Assembly: GCA_020055645.1 (NCBI GenBank)
Contig: CM034548.1
Coordinates: 37,316,296 to 37,380,295 of the forward strand
From: Tomocerus qinae
Lineage: Eukaryota > Arthropoda > Collembola > Entomobryomorpha > Tomoceridae
Reading direction: 5' to 3'
Length of the DNA: 64,000 nucleotides
Shown here: positions 27,561 to 42,000 of the stretch, one piece after another
How positions within the stretch are numbered: position 1 is the stretch's first letter
Layout of the letters: each line of letters begins with the position of its first letter
Program-made: the position numbers and the translations under genes
The notes under the pieces: model-generated
What the model saw: only the letters and a program-made list of their open reading frames with translations
Told to the model about the DNA's origin: nothing
Database searches by the model: none

Positions 27561-30500
27561 AACTAATTGAGCCACATAAAGTTTAATCTGGCTAAAAATT
27601 GAAAGTTGTCTCATTCGCGTCTCATCTTCTTCCATTAATATTATTTACTGTATTTTTAAATACAGTAATATCTTCTTCAAACTTCATATTAATAGTAAAC
27701 ACTTTAAATTGAGAGCCTGCTCATGGCATGGTAGCAATAATAATTAATGTTTTTGAAATAGAAAAGGCTTAGTTAATTGGCTCTGAAAGGGAATGAAAAG
27801 ACAATAATCTGGCAGTGGCATCGACATTAGTACAATTAGTAGTAACAATCAAAATGAAAAGTTTGCTGGAAAAGACGCAGCATCCCTACAGGGCCCTAGC
27901 ACTGTTTTTCAGATAATGAGGTGAATGGATTAAAAGATTAGTCAAAGACTTTTACTAAGAAATACTGGAACTTTTTTCTTAATAGATTGATTGACGGAAA
28001 GACTTATACTTGAGTATAAGGAACCATACTATCACGGTACTAAATCCACTAACGCATTTACTGTAACCTGACAAATTCTCTGAAAAACTAACTTATTTTT
28101 GAAATAGTTTTCTAAAACATCTTATTAGTGCATCCTTGTATCTCTTTTTTCAGATTACCCTTTACAGCTAAATTTACACCGGTTTGAATCAATAGTACCT
28201 ATTTCACCAAGCAATCAGGTTCCTATTTTTCAGAACTAAATTCGTTGCACACTAAACATTGCAAAACATTTTTATAGTAGCTGTTAAGCTGATTTCAGTA
28301 GGAATATGGTGTATTAAACACAGGAAAAATTGGTCGAATTTTTCATTTGTGACCAGAACTTTTTGTATAAAATTAGAACTTTTCAATATAAAATAAATAT
28401 TATGCAGTAAATGGCATGTTTAAAATTTCTAAAAATTGATTAGACAAGACAACAAAATACAAATAATCTTGGAATCGAATGATTTGTGTCCAAATGAATA
28501 GTCAAAGCCATCAGAAAAAGACACGAATGTCCGGACACGAAATTAAGTGAGTTAGAGTTCGAATGAAGATTAACATTTACGAAAAATACAAAGTAATCCA
28601 ATTATAATTAACAATCTTAAATACAATGAAATGTTAATTCAAACAAATCTTTATCATCTTAAATAATGCTGGCAGACAGTTATTATGGGTAACTTGAAAA
28701 ATACGTCACACTCTCTACTACTTACTTGTAACACTTGTACTCTGTATATCTTTAACAACGACTATGCTTTTACTTAGTAACGCGTTAACAGACGAATTTC
28801 TTGGGTTAAATTAAAATAATATTAGTTTGTAACAAATTGAAACTACATCAAGTACACTTCTGATGCCTGCGGTTTTCTTTTCACATCTTGGGCAATTAAA
28901 CGAAGAGACGGGGAATAAAAAGTTAAGATCGTACATCCGTAATTAAGCAGACTTAAAATAAATCTGAGTATAACGATCTCAGTGAATGAAGTACCTAGAT
29001 TAAGATACTTAAGGTTATTGGAAGTAGTTGTACAGATATTCCATTGAAGAATAAGGAGCTGACTTTTTCTGAAAGTTACTGCAAAAAAATACTCGTAACT
29101 ATCCTTATCCTCATAGCCTAACGCATCTCAATGCGTAACAGTATGAATGAACTATTTTTTATAGAATCTTGATATGCATGAAGCACCTTTTATGAGTACA
29201 TTGCATTAAGTTATATGGTAATTGGTAATTGCGGCATTTTGGTATGCATTTATACTGTGCTTTAATATATAATTGGATTAAAATCTGAATTATTTTGCAG
29301 AATAATAAGATGGTACTGATTGTAATTGTACCTGTATTACTTTGACTCAAATGAATTTCAATCTTTTGAAGGTAAAGATTTTTTCAGGAGGCTATAAACG
29401 CAATTAAATTAAGTTCATTTGTTTCATAAGAACAAGACATCGTTTCGTCATTAAAGTGTCCATCCACAAAGGTAAGTTTATATTGGCGACATACAGAAAT
29501 GTAGTTGTACAATTAGTAATTGTAGAAGCGGCATAACATATACCTGTATTACTCGACTTGGGATCCACGATATACTTATCGGACATTGTACCAGAAAACT
29601 TGTTAGTACTATATATAGCTACAAATATATAAAGTACAGTAACTTTATCAGAATCAACGGACTTTCTAATATCGGACTTGATCTCATCTAAAAAGATTAA
29701 TGATTCACGATTACAAGAAAAATGAGAACGCTCGTTCACAGAGTAATTTAATTACAGATTTATTGTTGTTTTATTACTGCTTCTCGAGGATGCTCATAGC
29801 AGTTTATCAAAGCTTTAATTTTTAATCCCCTTTTCTTTTCTACGCTCTTACTAATTAGTCGAAGAACATTAAATACGTCTTTGAAATACACACCGACCCT
29901 TCGTTCGTATTCTCTGTAATTGTTGTTATGTGTACCCATGTACATGTACTGTACTTATGTATCTCTATACTTATGTTATCTGAAGAAGATATGCTATTAC
30001 TATTATGAATCTGCTACACATCATTACCGATCTATTCCAAATTGCACTATGCTACATCCGCCTATTGGCAGAATTCAACATTTATCAATTTACAAACTTG
30101 ATAATGAAAGTTTAATGGAATAAACAAATATACTTACAGTTACAATTTCCTTGGGTTTTCATACAATTTAAAACCTACAAAACCAATTTTTCACTATGAA
30201 ATTAATAACAAACAACAACTTCATATTACTATTATGAATATAATCATTATAGTTCACTAGCTGTCTTAATTTTTTATTCTGAATAGCAAGATTCTTAGAA
30301 CAGTAAATTTTTCACTGGAGTTGTACAATCTGGAAGGATTTTGTGATTAATACGGACGGAAGTAATTGCAAAAAGTATTCCCATTATATAAATTTATAAA
30401 GTGCAAAATAAGATTATAACCTTCATAGTAGAGCTAAAAACTTGAATTGTATTTAATAGTACTTGGCATATCTCATCTCGTCCTTTGGAGAAAGCGATTG

Positions 30501-31235
30501 CCTTGAACAACTGTTCATATATTATTAAGAAAGAGATGGTTAGTAGACATCAACGTCACTGCGCATTGTAATTGCATTTGAAATAAAGCTGTCAGGCATA
30601 TACTAAAGTAATGAGTATTCATTTTCATCTTTACTAGAGAAAACAATTATAGTAAATAAATAACGGTGCAATAATTTTAGAATAAAAATCTCATTATGAT
30701 ACAAAATTTACTATTGGCACATTATTATATGTCAATTTCATTTTTAATGAATCGATGCACAATAAAATGTTTTGGTAACTAATATCAATAGCAGTGTTCC
30801 CATATTTTTCTATATTTCAAACAAGGAGCCCAAGACTATACCTAATATTATAATAATAATGAAATATTTAATTTGTGCCTAAAGCTTTATAAATAGCATT
30901 AATTTAAATAATTTAAGGCCAGACATTACTTTTGAAAGTCATCTTAAGTCGTCAAAATAGAAAAGATTTAAAATAATATATGAATGGCATTGGCAGCACG
31001 AAATAGAAACTTGGCACCGAATCCAAATTCAATGAACATCGTTTCGGTATATATACTAGTAAAATTATAAGACCTATTAATAAAACAAAATCAAATAGCA
31101 TGCAAAGATTTTATAGTTTTTCAGGGGGCAATTCGTTTAAAAATAAAAATTAAGTGCCTGAATTAATTATAGTCTATAGAGACTCAACTATCATTATTTT
31201 GTGCTGCAAGCTGCAGAAAGAAATACATCCCTAAT
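27561..31235. other. No gene seen; AT-rich, one perfect palindrome
   Basis: No supportable reading frame; the largest is 111 codons at 29404-29739 on -, with no family resemblance. The only structure is a palindrome at 27645-27668 with 11-bp arms. Confidence 0.5.
27645..27668. repeat. 24-bp palindrome
   Basis: TTACTGTATTT and AAATACAGTAA form perfect 11-bp arms with a two-base centre. Confidence 0.85.
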
Positions 31236-31238
31236 AAT

Positions 31239-31266
31239 AGGGACTTTGCAACAATCTGGTACGTGC
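31239..31266 (+). repeat. Harbinger left terminal inverted repeat
   Basis: Begins AGGGACTTTGCAACAATCTG and pairs with the reverse complement of 34096-34123, with one mismatch in 28 bp. Similarity may extend through a few more bases (CGTAAG) with a small offset. Confidence 0.93.
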
Positions 31267-31423
31267 TACGTAAGCACGCAAAGAGAAAAAAATTTCCCTT
31301 CAACGTTCTACGTTACGACAATGTTTGATATGTTTGTGCAATTTTCCGTTGTAACGTAAAACAAGAAATTTGAACATCCAAGGCGCGCATCAAATAGTTT
31401 GCCTGAAGAATTTATAGAAAATA

Positions 31424-32670
31424 ATGTCTTATTTTGAAAAACTGTTACCTTTCTTAGAAAACGAGAATATTGATGATGAAACCTTGTTGTTATTGTACCT
31501 TCCTAAAGAACCATATTATATACTTCCCAGACCTAAAGTATTCAATTTTGAATCTTTGTCGGACGATTTTTGTAAAATTCATTTTAGGTTTTTTAAAAAC
31601 GACATTCTAAGGTTACGACGAGGATTAAAAATACCTAAAACTGTAATTACATTTTCTGCGCACAAAGTATCTGGCTTGGAAGGTTTATGCATACTGTTAA
31701 AAAGACTGGAATATCCTAACAGGTAAATAACAGTATTATTTGTCGAGTTTTATAAAATCATTAAGTGACATGTCATTAATTTGGATTATTATATGTTGTA
31801 ATATTGTATTTATTACTAGGCTTGCTGACTTATGCTCAATATTTCCTAGAACCCAGTGTGAAATATCAAGAATATTTAATACTATGGTCTCATTTGTTTA
31901 TGATCATCACATTCAGCTCCTCAAAAATTTACACCAGTCATATTTATCTCAAGAAGTATTATCCTCATTCGCAGACGCCATTTTGAATAAAGGATCACCT
32001 TATCCCAAATGCATCGGATTTTTGGACGGGACAGTACGACCAATATGTCGTCCTGGAAAAAATCAGAAAGAAGTACGAAAGCTAGACAATTATAAAATCC
32101 TCTTACAACGTCAAATTCCATTTAGTAAACATGTTTAGTAAAATGTAATTTTCATATTTTTAGTTCTACAACGGCCATAAAAGAACGCATGCTATTAAGT
32201 TTCAATCCGTGATGCTTCCTGACGGCATAATTGGATGTCTATATGGACCGGTTTCAGGACGAAGGCATGATGCTTATTTGCTTCAACAGAGTGGACTTAT
32301 AAATGAGCTAGAAAATATATTCAAAACTCCTGAAGGGAACCGTATTACTTGTATGGAGATCCAGCCTACCCACTCAGAAAATGCTTGATGGTACCTTTCA
32401 AACGCTACCAAATTTGACTCCCTCAAAGTTGTTATGCAACAAGCGAATGAGTCAAGTTAGGGAATCTGTTGAATGGGGATTTGGCAAAGTGACTAATGTT
32501 TTTGCTTTTTTGGACTTCAAGAAAAATTTAAAAATCGGGTTACAGCCTGTTGGCAAGTATTATTCCGTGGGGGTAATTTAACTAATTGTCATACTTGCAT
32601 TTATGGGTCACAAGTTAGTGAATATTTTAATTTAAACCCACCATCCATGGAAGACTATTTGGCCCAATGA
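31424..32670 (+). pseudogene. Harbinger transposase (DDE_Tnp_4 type), frameshifted
   Basis: Transposase that would cut and paste the element. Exon 1 is 31424-31722, ending LLKRLEYPN and a split arginine. A GT-AG intron runs 31723-31819. Exon 2 is 31820-32072, starting LADLCSIFPRTQCEISRIFN and holding GFLDGTVRPICRP (first catalytic D). A second intron runs 32073-32163. Exon 3 starts at 32164 with FYNGHKRTHAIKFQ, PDG and GRRHDAYLLQQSGL. The second catalytic D (YGDPAYPL) and the E (VRESVEWGFG) are present but in other frames. Frame breaks lie near 32341, 32410 and 32570, each equivalent to one lost base. The tail NLNPPSMEDYLAQ ends at the TGA 32668-32670. Key residues survive, so the decay is fairly recent. 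Confidence 0.92.
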
Positions 32671-32824
32671 AAACCAAGTAACTAAATAGAATTACAATAA
32701 TATTTTATTTAAAAATGTTCATTTGTGTTAATTAATTTTATTCATAATACTGAAACGTTAGATGAAGAATGAAATAAAAGTCCAGTACTTAAAAATAATC
32801 CACTCAGTCTTTAGCACAAATAAT

Positions 32825-33837
32825 TCAATTTTTACTTTTCTGAACAAATTCCAATAGCGCACGAGTCATTGCACTCCGCTCTTCGAACTCCATTGCCTGT
32901 TTTTGCTTAGTTAATTCCAATTCAGATTTTCGAATTTCGGATTCTGTCTTAATTCTTTCACGTTCCACGGTCAGTTCAAGAAGCTTATTTTCTGCTTCTT
33001 GTTGCCTAATTTTCAGCTCTTCGCACTTAAATTTCATCTCAATCTGTGAATAATTTTAGATTTGACATTTACAATCAGAGGCAGATAATTATTAGGTAAT
33101 AATTGTATCTTTAGCTCACACTGACTTACATCATGTTTTTCTCTCAAATATGACACAGCATCAGTTCGTCCAGCAGTACGCTTATTTTTGGGCTCTTGTA
33201 ATTCTTCTGCATTGCGTTTCTCAGGAAATTTTGAACTGGCTCCATCATCTGGCTCTAAAGTTTTGGAAACATTAATGCTTGTTTCACCCTCTTCTTCCTG
33301 ACTATTTCGTGTATCGTCCCCGTCTTTGGGCTCACATGCTGATCCTCCAGAATTAATGTCCTTTTCCAAATCGATCAATACCGAATCTCTTGTTTTTCGG
33401 CACTCTCTCTGTTTTTTTTGGAATATAACTTGCGAATATTTTTGCAATCCACATCGTTGCGCAACTTCAAAATACTTGTTAGCAAATATTTAACTGTTTC
33501 GAAATCACCTTCATCAATACCAGACCTGTAATTATACAGAATTAAAAAGGATAAACTATTATTTATATATTTATTCGGACCATTCTACTTCAAATTGTAG
33601 AGCCTTACAATCTTTTGCTAATCGTTTCTTCTTTTGAAAAATCCTTCAGCAGTAGATTGGCTCTATCTCTGCAACTTCTTCCAGTAACTGACATCTTCAA
33701 TTCACACTTCTGGACTTAATGGCAATTTCATCCCAAACGGGTTGTTCAACTTGAAATGCGTATGGGTTGAGTGCTTCTACTTCAGCTAGGAGAGCAATGT
33801 CATAATTGACATTGGACTTAAAAGAAAACTTCCCCAT
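32825..33837 (-). pseudogene. Harbinger SANT/Myb-like accessory protein, frameshifted
   Basis: This is the second Harbinger gene, which in active elements helps the transposase reach the nucleus and bind the ends. It starts at ATG 33837 with MGKFSFKSNVNYDIALLAEV, then NPYAFQ and W..IA, which resemble a SANT-like fold. A frame break follows near 33700. The frame then continues with VTGRSCRDRANLLLKDF, the family RDR..LLL motif. A likely exon restarts at 33525 after ATTACAG. The next segment is acidic (33447-33131), with another frame break near 33430. A GT-AG intron runs 33129-33044. The last exon (33043-32825) is a charged coiled coil of E/K/R heptads ending FVQKSKN. It lies tail-to-tail with the transposase, about 150 bases apart. 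Confidence 0.85.
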
Positions 33838-34095
33838 ATCACTTTTGGTCAATTGAACTATCTAATTAACTTAAAAGAATAATATTCACAATACAGTAGT
33901 AAAAGGAATTTGCTCAGTTATTCAAAATTTGTTCGAAAAAGTCTTCGATAAGGAGTAAGTTATGCATCCCGTAATGAGCACGGTAAATACAGCATATTTA
34001 CGTTGCACATTCGTGCGCGCCGACGTAAGTCGTAAAGAGAAAGCCAGCGAAAGTCTGTCCCGCCGCGTGGAATTCAAATTTTACGGCCTTACGAT

Positions 34096-34123
34096 GCACG
34101 TCCCAGATTGTTGCAAAGTCCCT
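34096..34123 (-). repeat. Harbinger right terminal inverted repeat
   Basis: Mirror of the left end, read on the - strand. It is followed by the AAT target duplication at 34124-34126. Confidence 0.93.
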
Positions 34124-36034
34124 AATATTATTGTTACTTGCTGAGATTTCCTAGTTGATACCTATATATAGATTTAAACACTATACAACAATGGTGATAC
34201 TACGACTTGAGCATGGGGCTGCTACTTTTTACACCATAATACACGTCTCACGGTAGTTCTTCTGTGGCTTTGAAAACAGTGTAGACAGATGGACAGGTGG
34301 TGCAGTGCTGCCCATTAGTTGCACAATGGAAAATGTAGAATAGAAGTTGGAATTCAAAATCGAATGCTTCAGTTGCAGTCTGAAATGCAGTGCATGACTT
34401 ACTTGATTACTTACATGACATTCCGTTGTTTACTATTTAGGTTTATGTATTTAGTGTAGGATGCAGTAAACTTAAAAATTCAGTGTATGATTCTGTGCCT
34501 AAACTATTTTAAGCCACGTACCGTACCTTAAATTTGCTTACTTTACAAACTTGTATTGTATAAATAATTGTGCGAAGTTTACATCAGGGTACACAGCCGA
34601 GTCATATTCCCGCGGTGGCTTAGCCGCAGGCAGATTGTCTCAATTACTCATTTTTTTTCAATTTCAATTTTCTCATTTTGATTACTCGTTTTCAGACAAG
34701 AAAATTAAACCAAAATATGTTGCACCTAGCCTACCAAAATTGAGGATTAAAAGTTAATAGAGGATTGAGGCAGCGGAAGCTTAAATAATTTGTAATGATA
34801 TGATGTCGAGGTTGCTTTGCCTGAGTCATTTATATATAAAACTATTCGCAATTTGGTCACGTTAAAATCTTGAGAAAATACTTTGATTTTCTTGCCCACA
34901 TTGAATTGGATCATTTAATCATTACTTGGATGCTACAGCAGCCCTCCTGATTTCAATCTCCAAGTTTGTATTTGAGATTTTACTGGCAAGCTGTCTCTGT
35001 CAGTTGACCAGTTATATAAAGTCAAGCGTTTCTGCTTTATTTCGGCGGTGGCTTTTATTTGTCGCCGTAGCTGGGGTCGGAGCTTTAAATCTAAGAGAGG
35101 AAAAGAAACATTCAAGATTTAAAGATTACTTCTTTTACCTTACGTACGCTGTTAACGTTAGGTTAGCGTTGCACATTGCATTGCATTGCACTATTGTAGA
35201 AATTACATTATTGAATGAATACCTGCGAACTAACTGTTGCAAGTTGCAATGCACTCTTGTATGTAAGTGCTGTGGAGGAAAGTACTGAAATACTGCACAG
35301 TCTGCACACCGGTATGTACACTATGAAGAAATATTCATTAGGCACCACAGATACAAAGGTATCGCTATAATAGACACAAAATATTTCATACAGATGCAAG
35401 CAGAAGTTTAGTTATTAGAGCTGAGATCAAGTTTTAACTAAAAAAGAAATCGAATTAGTTAAAAAAATTTCCTCTGGAATTTTGCATCAATTTTAGTACT
35501 AAAATGTAAAAATACGTTTTTGGCCAAAGTTTGGTTACAGTAAAAATGTTAAATAGACATGAATGAATTTAGGATTGAAATAAAGATTGAGCAGGGTGAA
35601 AATTGAAGTATGTGTTGCAATGGAAGGCGTGAAAGCCAAAAAGTCGTCAAAAATAAAATTAGTAACTGTAGGCCGAGCTCTATGTGGAGAGTATTTTATT
35701 ATGTACTGGCACTGTTGGATTAATGTTACTATTGCGGCTTGGTTGGTGTAGACGGTAGAATGCAGTGCAATAAATGTGGATAAGTAGCAGGCAGGGGATA
35801 TACAGAGAGTAATGTAATAAGAAGGGGATGGTATAATGTTGAATGAGATGTGAATGCTGGTAAAGGAGGGTGAATAGGTAAGTGGGAAGACAGCTGAGAG
35901 ATTTTTGAGGTCAAGGACCGTATTGTTCCACTAGTAACTCGACACAAGTGGGTTGGGTACCGGAACTCATGAATGAAAGAAGGCAAAGGAATGTGTGGCT
36001 GTGGCGGTTGCAGTCTTTTAGTGAAACTGCGATA

Positions 36035-36049
36035 ATGATGATGATGATG
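36035..36049 (+). repeat. (ATG)5 microsatellite
   Basis: Five perfect ATG units at the right edge of a purine-rich stretch. Confidence 0.9.
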
Positions 36050-39000
36050 CCGCAGCTCTAGTGAGTCTCTCGTGGTTACCTATCTAGTTGCTATTTAGTG
36101 ACGAAATTCTCTCACAATCAACTTTAACATTGCACTAGTAAAAATTTATGTGCTACATTACATTAAATTCGTGTTTGCACCTTTTTTGCCTTACTATTAT
36201 ACTGTACCAGCTCGTTTATGTTTTATGCACATATCACTAGTGCACTTATGACTTACATGGAAATTGTTTACTAATACGGCTCTGACTTGTCATATTATTA
36301 TCCTCCTTTATGTTTAATCAAATATGTGAAAATATAATCAATTCCAAAAATGTGATACCCCAAACATACACCACACTATATACGCTCCCATAATCCGTCC
36401 TTTTACAACAATTATCTTTTACCTAACTTACCTAATTCAACAAAATATTAATACGTTCCTTTTTCACTAATATTATAGCAAATGTTATATTTTTCACTTG
36501 AAACCCAATAAAAATTAAATTGCTTGAGCCAAAGTAATAAATGCATTTTAGAATATTTATTTTACAGCAGTTTATTGTCAAACTTCTTATTTCAGACACA
36601 ATTTATTAGCAGAAATTCTATGGCATTAAACCTGTCAAAATATGTGTGTGAGTTATTATATGAGTTAGGAATCATATTAGTAACTCAAAAACCAACGGAC
36701 TTTTAAAACTTTTTCCTTATGCGAATTTGGAGTACTTTGAAAATAATTATCAGAAATATTTGTCAATTTTAACTACAAACCAATCGATTAATTAACAACA
36801 AAAATTTGACAGATTTTCTCCCAGTTATTCAGAATTTTCGTTATTTTCAAAGCATTTAGATTCATTCTTTAATATTAACATTTGGTTCAGTTTACGGAGT
36901 AATATTTATAATTATGTCTCCTGAATTCTGTAATGTTTTCACCCAAAAAGCAAAGCTTTACTATAAAGGAAGGTGGTGAATATTTTCTTTTATATCTTCT
37001 CTTTCTGTCAATAATCTAAGTAATACTTGTTAAGGTAGTAACTGATACTATTTAATCTTTTATAACAGTGGATTTGCCCACCAATTCGTTTAATTTTTTT
37101 TAGCAAATTGTAAATATGTTTTCCCCATGCAGATTATTTATGCTCGTGCCTTTAAACATATAATAATGAAGATATGTATCTTTATTTTCAATTTGACCTA
37201 TATTTTAATGACTTGTGGTCAGAGCTGCAAAAGAAAGCTTTCCTTAATGTTCAGACTCCCACACCATATCTACCTAATCAACCTTGATGACCTTGGTTGC
37301 ATTTACTCAAGTATTCAGTCAGTCTACATATTTGGGGATAAAACCCGTTCTTAAAATTATTGATTCAAGAACGCAGCGAATGTGCTTTTCGAATAAGTAA
37401 ACTAACTCATCAGCGGCATCTTGGTACCCAGCAGATTAATATTACAGATCATTTTGCTGGTGTTAAGAAGTTGCAAGGGGCGATAGTAAAGGATTTATTC
37501 AGAAAAACGTTCAGATAGGCAGAGAAATGGCCAAAAGATATGTAGGTAATACTCTAGCACTAATATAGATGGCTATAGTAATTGATTAAGTAGCACAATT
37601 CAGTCCATTGACTCGATACATGAGATGCTAATCTAAGCCAAGAATTTAACTTGAAAATGTAAAATTGAGGTCTTCCCATAATAGGTTTAACTTGTTTAGT
37701 ATACCTAACATTTGACAAAGCATGCATCTACTTAGTTAAATCTTATTTACTATTTACAAATCATTCAACAGACACGACACACGGCCAGGTTTTTGTTTTC
37801 ATTCATTCATAATTTTCTAACTCGAGTTGAGATCGAGAATGGAGGCTGATAACACTTTTTATGTGCTTATCCACTTATCCCGTATCCTCATGTACCTGAT
37901 AAACTACAATCTAGACAATGCATACATGCACTCTATGTAAAAGCAAAATTAACAACCTAACCCATATAGTTACTTTAATAATATCAATTCTATATCACTA
38001 TATCTACGATTGACCACTTTTGATACACATACACATTATTCGATTTGTGCATCGACATATTATCATAAATGTACAGCATAATAATATTATATAGTTATAT
38101 GTATGCCTTAGAATAGATAATTGATAGCATATATACATTCTAAAAAGATAATTAATGGTTCACAATAATAATATTACAAAGTACAATCATTCAACAAGTA
38201 ACAATGGCAAAGTTTATCTTTAAAAAATGCATTCGTCACAATAGTCTACAGATGGATTATTGGATTTGTTCTGTACGTGCAGTTTTTGGTAGCATGTTCA
38301 TATTACAGACAAGCTTGTGGTCTTAGTCGTATTGCCATTCAAACTTGTGTATTGCAAAGAAGATTCAGGCCGGATTCGCGACCTTGCCAATGTCACTCCA
38401 ATCCATTTATCGTTAGTTGAACAACAAGTAAATAATATCTGTAAAAAAATGTTTGACCACACTCAAAACTGAGATAAACCCACTCCGAGCGACATACATT
38501 TAATCACTATTTCTTATGATCTCCTACATGTGGATGTCCTCTTTCTCCGTCTAAATAAATTGGCGCTTCATTGTAGTCGTAGGTAATTTTACACCCTGCA
38601 TACAGATCCTATAGAACTCGGCAGTATGTTTTTCAAAAACCTGGATGAACCTTCCCCGATTTGACAAAACTAAGATTACATATTATTTAGGCCACCAAAT
38701 GAATTGTCCGGGCGATATCTTATAGATATTTGAAACGCGGTGAGTGTAGGGTAGTCAGAGCATTTAGATATATATTTTTCGTTTCGGAAATTCTGCTTGC
38801 AGGCCAATTGACGGGTTTGCACCGGATTTAAAAAAAAAGCACATGAAAGGTTACTGCACCGTAGCTTTTAAGAAAACTGGCCATTTTTAAAACATGGAAA
38901 AAATTGAGAACGTAGAAACGGAAAGGCTTTATTTCCTAGCTGTGTCAAGGCATCCCGAATTTCCAAATTCCAAGGTAACATGCTCCGCCCAATTTCCAGG

Positions 39001-39050
39001 TTTTAACAATCATCAATACCTTTGATCTTAGCTTTTTCCCCTCTACTATC

Positions 39051-39084
39051 CAGAGGCGGCGGATAAATTCCAGCCTCCCCTGGT
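39051..39084. repeat. GC-rich hairpin-like repeat, degenerate copy
   Basis: The stretch from CCAGAGGCGGCGG to CAGCCTCCCCTGG aligns with the reverse complement of the copy at 42599-42634. It shares CTATCC, GGCGGCGG and CCAGCCTCC in the same order. Confidence 0.5.
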
Positions 39085-42000
39085 CCACTGATATCATCGT
39101 TTTGCTAAACCTTGTTCCTTAATTCTACAAGACTTGCCTCTGTGCAATAATAATGAAAAAATGCCTGGAGCTGCACCTCTTTTCCCAAGAATCATAATGT
39201 GTAGGTCTTCCGGGTTAATGAATGAACTAAATCATAACCTACCAATAATATTAATACACGTCAGCACGCACATGGTCTTCTTTCAACTGTTACACGTCAC
39301 CATAAAAGCCTAGCATTCTGTATCAGTGGTCAATGTTGTCATTGCATTTACCATTACTATACTTACTGAATACACGATAGTCTTCAGTTATTCCACGTCA
39401 ACGTGTGCATGCAGCACTACTCATTCATAAAATAATTTTTAGTTCCGGGTTGATAGGTACCTAATTCTGTATAAATCTCTGTAGGAGCGTTGGGATTTTA
39501 TTTTATTCAGGGTATTATAGAAAACTCGAACCAAAAATAAATAAATATTAATTCTATTATACATTAAACAGCAACTAATAACATCTTATCGATAGTTGTT
39601 AGTACTGAGAAGAATTGGGTAACAAAGGCTAGAGCTAGAAACACTTTTTTCGGGCTGGTTAATATTATATAATAATTAATGCGGCAACTCTTAGCACTAA
39701 AATGCGAACATTTTATTTGAAATGCTACAGACAGTGACGATGTATCTGATTAATGGTAAATATTGTAACAGTTCTGACTTAATTCATCTAGTATGCTATG
39801 TGGAGAATATGATCAATTGTTCTTCGTAGGTACAAAACTGGAGAAAATACATTTCATGGTTTTTCTTTTGTTTTTGTTTCAATTTTTTATTATTTTTTAT
39901 TTCAATCAACATACCTACTATAAGTACAGTAAGTATGTTTGATTTAGCTACCATTTTACTACCGGAATAAAGGGAAAGAAACAGTGGATAAAATGTGGCA
40001 ATTAAAAACATCAGTGTTTTTTGTTCAATGCCATGTCTGGAATGACAACTTTTCACTTATCACATTCGAATTTTCTCCAACCCATTAGATGGCTGTGCAT
40101 TCATGAGCGAACTTCATTTACCGGAGAGTTAGGAAGATATCACACAATGTAATAATATTATAATTGTTTGTACTAATCCTGAAATTGTCAATAACTTTAA
40201 TCTAAGTGTAGTATTCAGAACTCTCATCGAACTGTACAACAGTTTTCCTGTTAGGATGTTGGTCTTCGTAGGTGTAAAGTGTAATGACGATTGTGAATCA
40301 AAAAGTGCAATGCGTAGCATGAGAGAAAGTTTACCCAAAATGGATGAATTCTTGTCTTGAAAGTGTCCGGAAGATATGTTTCAATATGTTGCTGATTGAC
40401 ATCTGGAAGAGGTTCAAACTTGAAGACAATGGTTAATAAGATGTATTTTTAAGCAGGGGCCTTGAAGAGGAATTTTACCGAGAGTTAAGAGCAGGATAGT
40501 TAAGAAGCCTCACCAGGCCTTCTAAGAGGTGTGGTTAGATTTTTCAGCTTGTGCATCGCCATTCAAACAGAGTATGGCTTCAACAGAATGTCCACCGAGG
40601 CAATTATTCATTGCTTTTAGTGGGTTTGGATTTTGGTCATTCTGTCCGAATTACTAGTATCATTCCTTGCTAGAAACACAAAGGTTGAAGAGAAAACGGG
40701 GGAGCGAGAAAAGGATATTAATTTTTAAGAAAAGCTTCGTCCATTGCGATAGTCTCCTCGGTAAATGATATGGGCTGAAGTAATGGTGTAAAGGTTACAG
40801 GTAATGAATTGTTTGGAGTACAGGTACTTCTCCTAATCCCCAAAACAGATCATTCTCTGAACATCTGTAAAAGCATTATGCATAAGATTTGAAAAATTAA
40901 TTGTTATCTACCCGATTGGAGAGCCGCTTCTCCAAGGGGTATGGTCTCATCGTCAATAATGTGGTAACCAAAAATCTAAATCGTGTACTGTACTTGTACT
41001 GTAAATTCTGAAAACATTTCTAACCGTTATTTCCATAAGTAGCAATAAGCACATGGATTAAAGTAATTTCTTCCATAAATACTTTTTTCTGTTGAAGATT
41101 AAAAAAGTGGTTTTAACGCAACTTACAAGTCACCCTAGCAGCATTCGATTGTGCTCACGGAGAGTAAATACATTTTAGGGCAAAAAATGCATATCAACAT
41201 CTATATCTAAATATTTGCATGATATCTTTTGAAAGACGTCGATGAACAGAGACATCCGACTCAGGAAAGATGAAGGGTTAAAAATAAATACTTAAGGTTC
41301 TATTTGATTATTTTCTTTCCCATTTTTCTCATTCAGGAATGATACTAATAATTACAACTATACTATTATATCGAATTTGTGCAATGCACTGGGATTTTCG
41401 TTGAAGTTGCAAAACTTTCATGAAAGGGGATACAGCAACCAAAAAATCTAACCACATTTCAGAAGTCTGGTTTGAAAATCTGAGTTATTTTCTAAATCAG
41501 CATAGTTAGGTCATTCAGTGTCTATTAAAATGGAATCACACCCGTCTTCAAGTAGATAATTGTTCCATCTGAGTTCAAGTAGCATCAAAATCACAAACCC
41601 CTCGAAACATATCTCCCAAACATACAGATTTTGATTTGCTCATGACAAGAAACTCATTTACGTACAGCCTTTCTACGGCCACAGTTTCCATATCTTCATA
41701 ATTCCCCTTCTCTTCTCCACGTTCAACATTGAATCAACACTCTAAAAACTAATCCGTTTCAGGTCCAACTGCGTGAGTATTAAAAATCAGTAAAAGTTAT
41801 AGTTACAGATAGCTAAGGAGTACTGCAGAGTATAGTCTTTCTACCTCCCTAATAAATGAAATTCGCAAAGAAAGGGCACAGCCATTTGATGAATCAAAGA
41901 AAATTCTAAAGAACTGAAATTGAATATCCGCCATTCTCACCATAACCACAGTTAATTGCATACATAATAAACTTAATATATCAAAAGAAATGATAGATGT

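Larger units (their letters stand above)
31239..34123. mobile_element. Harbinger/PIF DNA transposon, 2885 bp, decayed
   Basis: The ends carry inverted repeats: the first 21 bp are identical, there is one mismatch, then six more matches (31239-31266 against 34096-34123). The element is flanked by AAT on both sides (31236-31238 and 34124-34126), a 3-bp duplication as expected for Harbinger, although the family usually prefers TWA. Inside are the two genes typical of the superfamily, converging: a DDE transposase on + and a SANT/Myb-like DNA-binding protein on -. Both are broken by frameshifts, so this copy is unlikely to be autonomous, but its ends look intact enough to be moved by an active relative. 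Confidence 0.92.

Noticed and set aside
29404..29739. 111-codon open frame on the - strand
   Set aside because: No motif and isolated in AT-rich DNA. Length is within chance for a window this size.
34926..35288. 120-codon open frame on the + strand
   Set aside because: Hydrophobic but without any known motif. The opposite strand is also open over part of it, and no homologous pattern was recognised.
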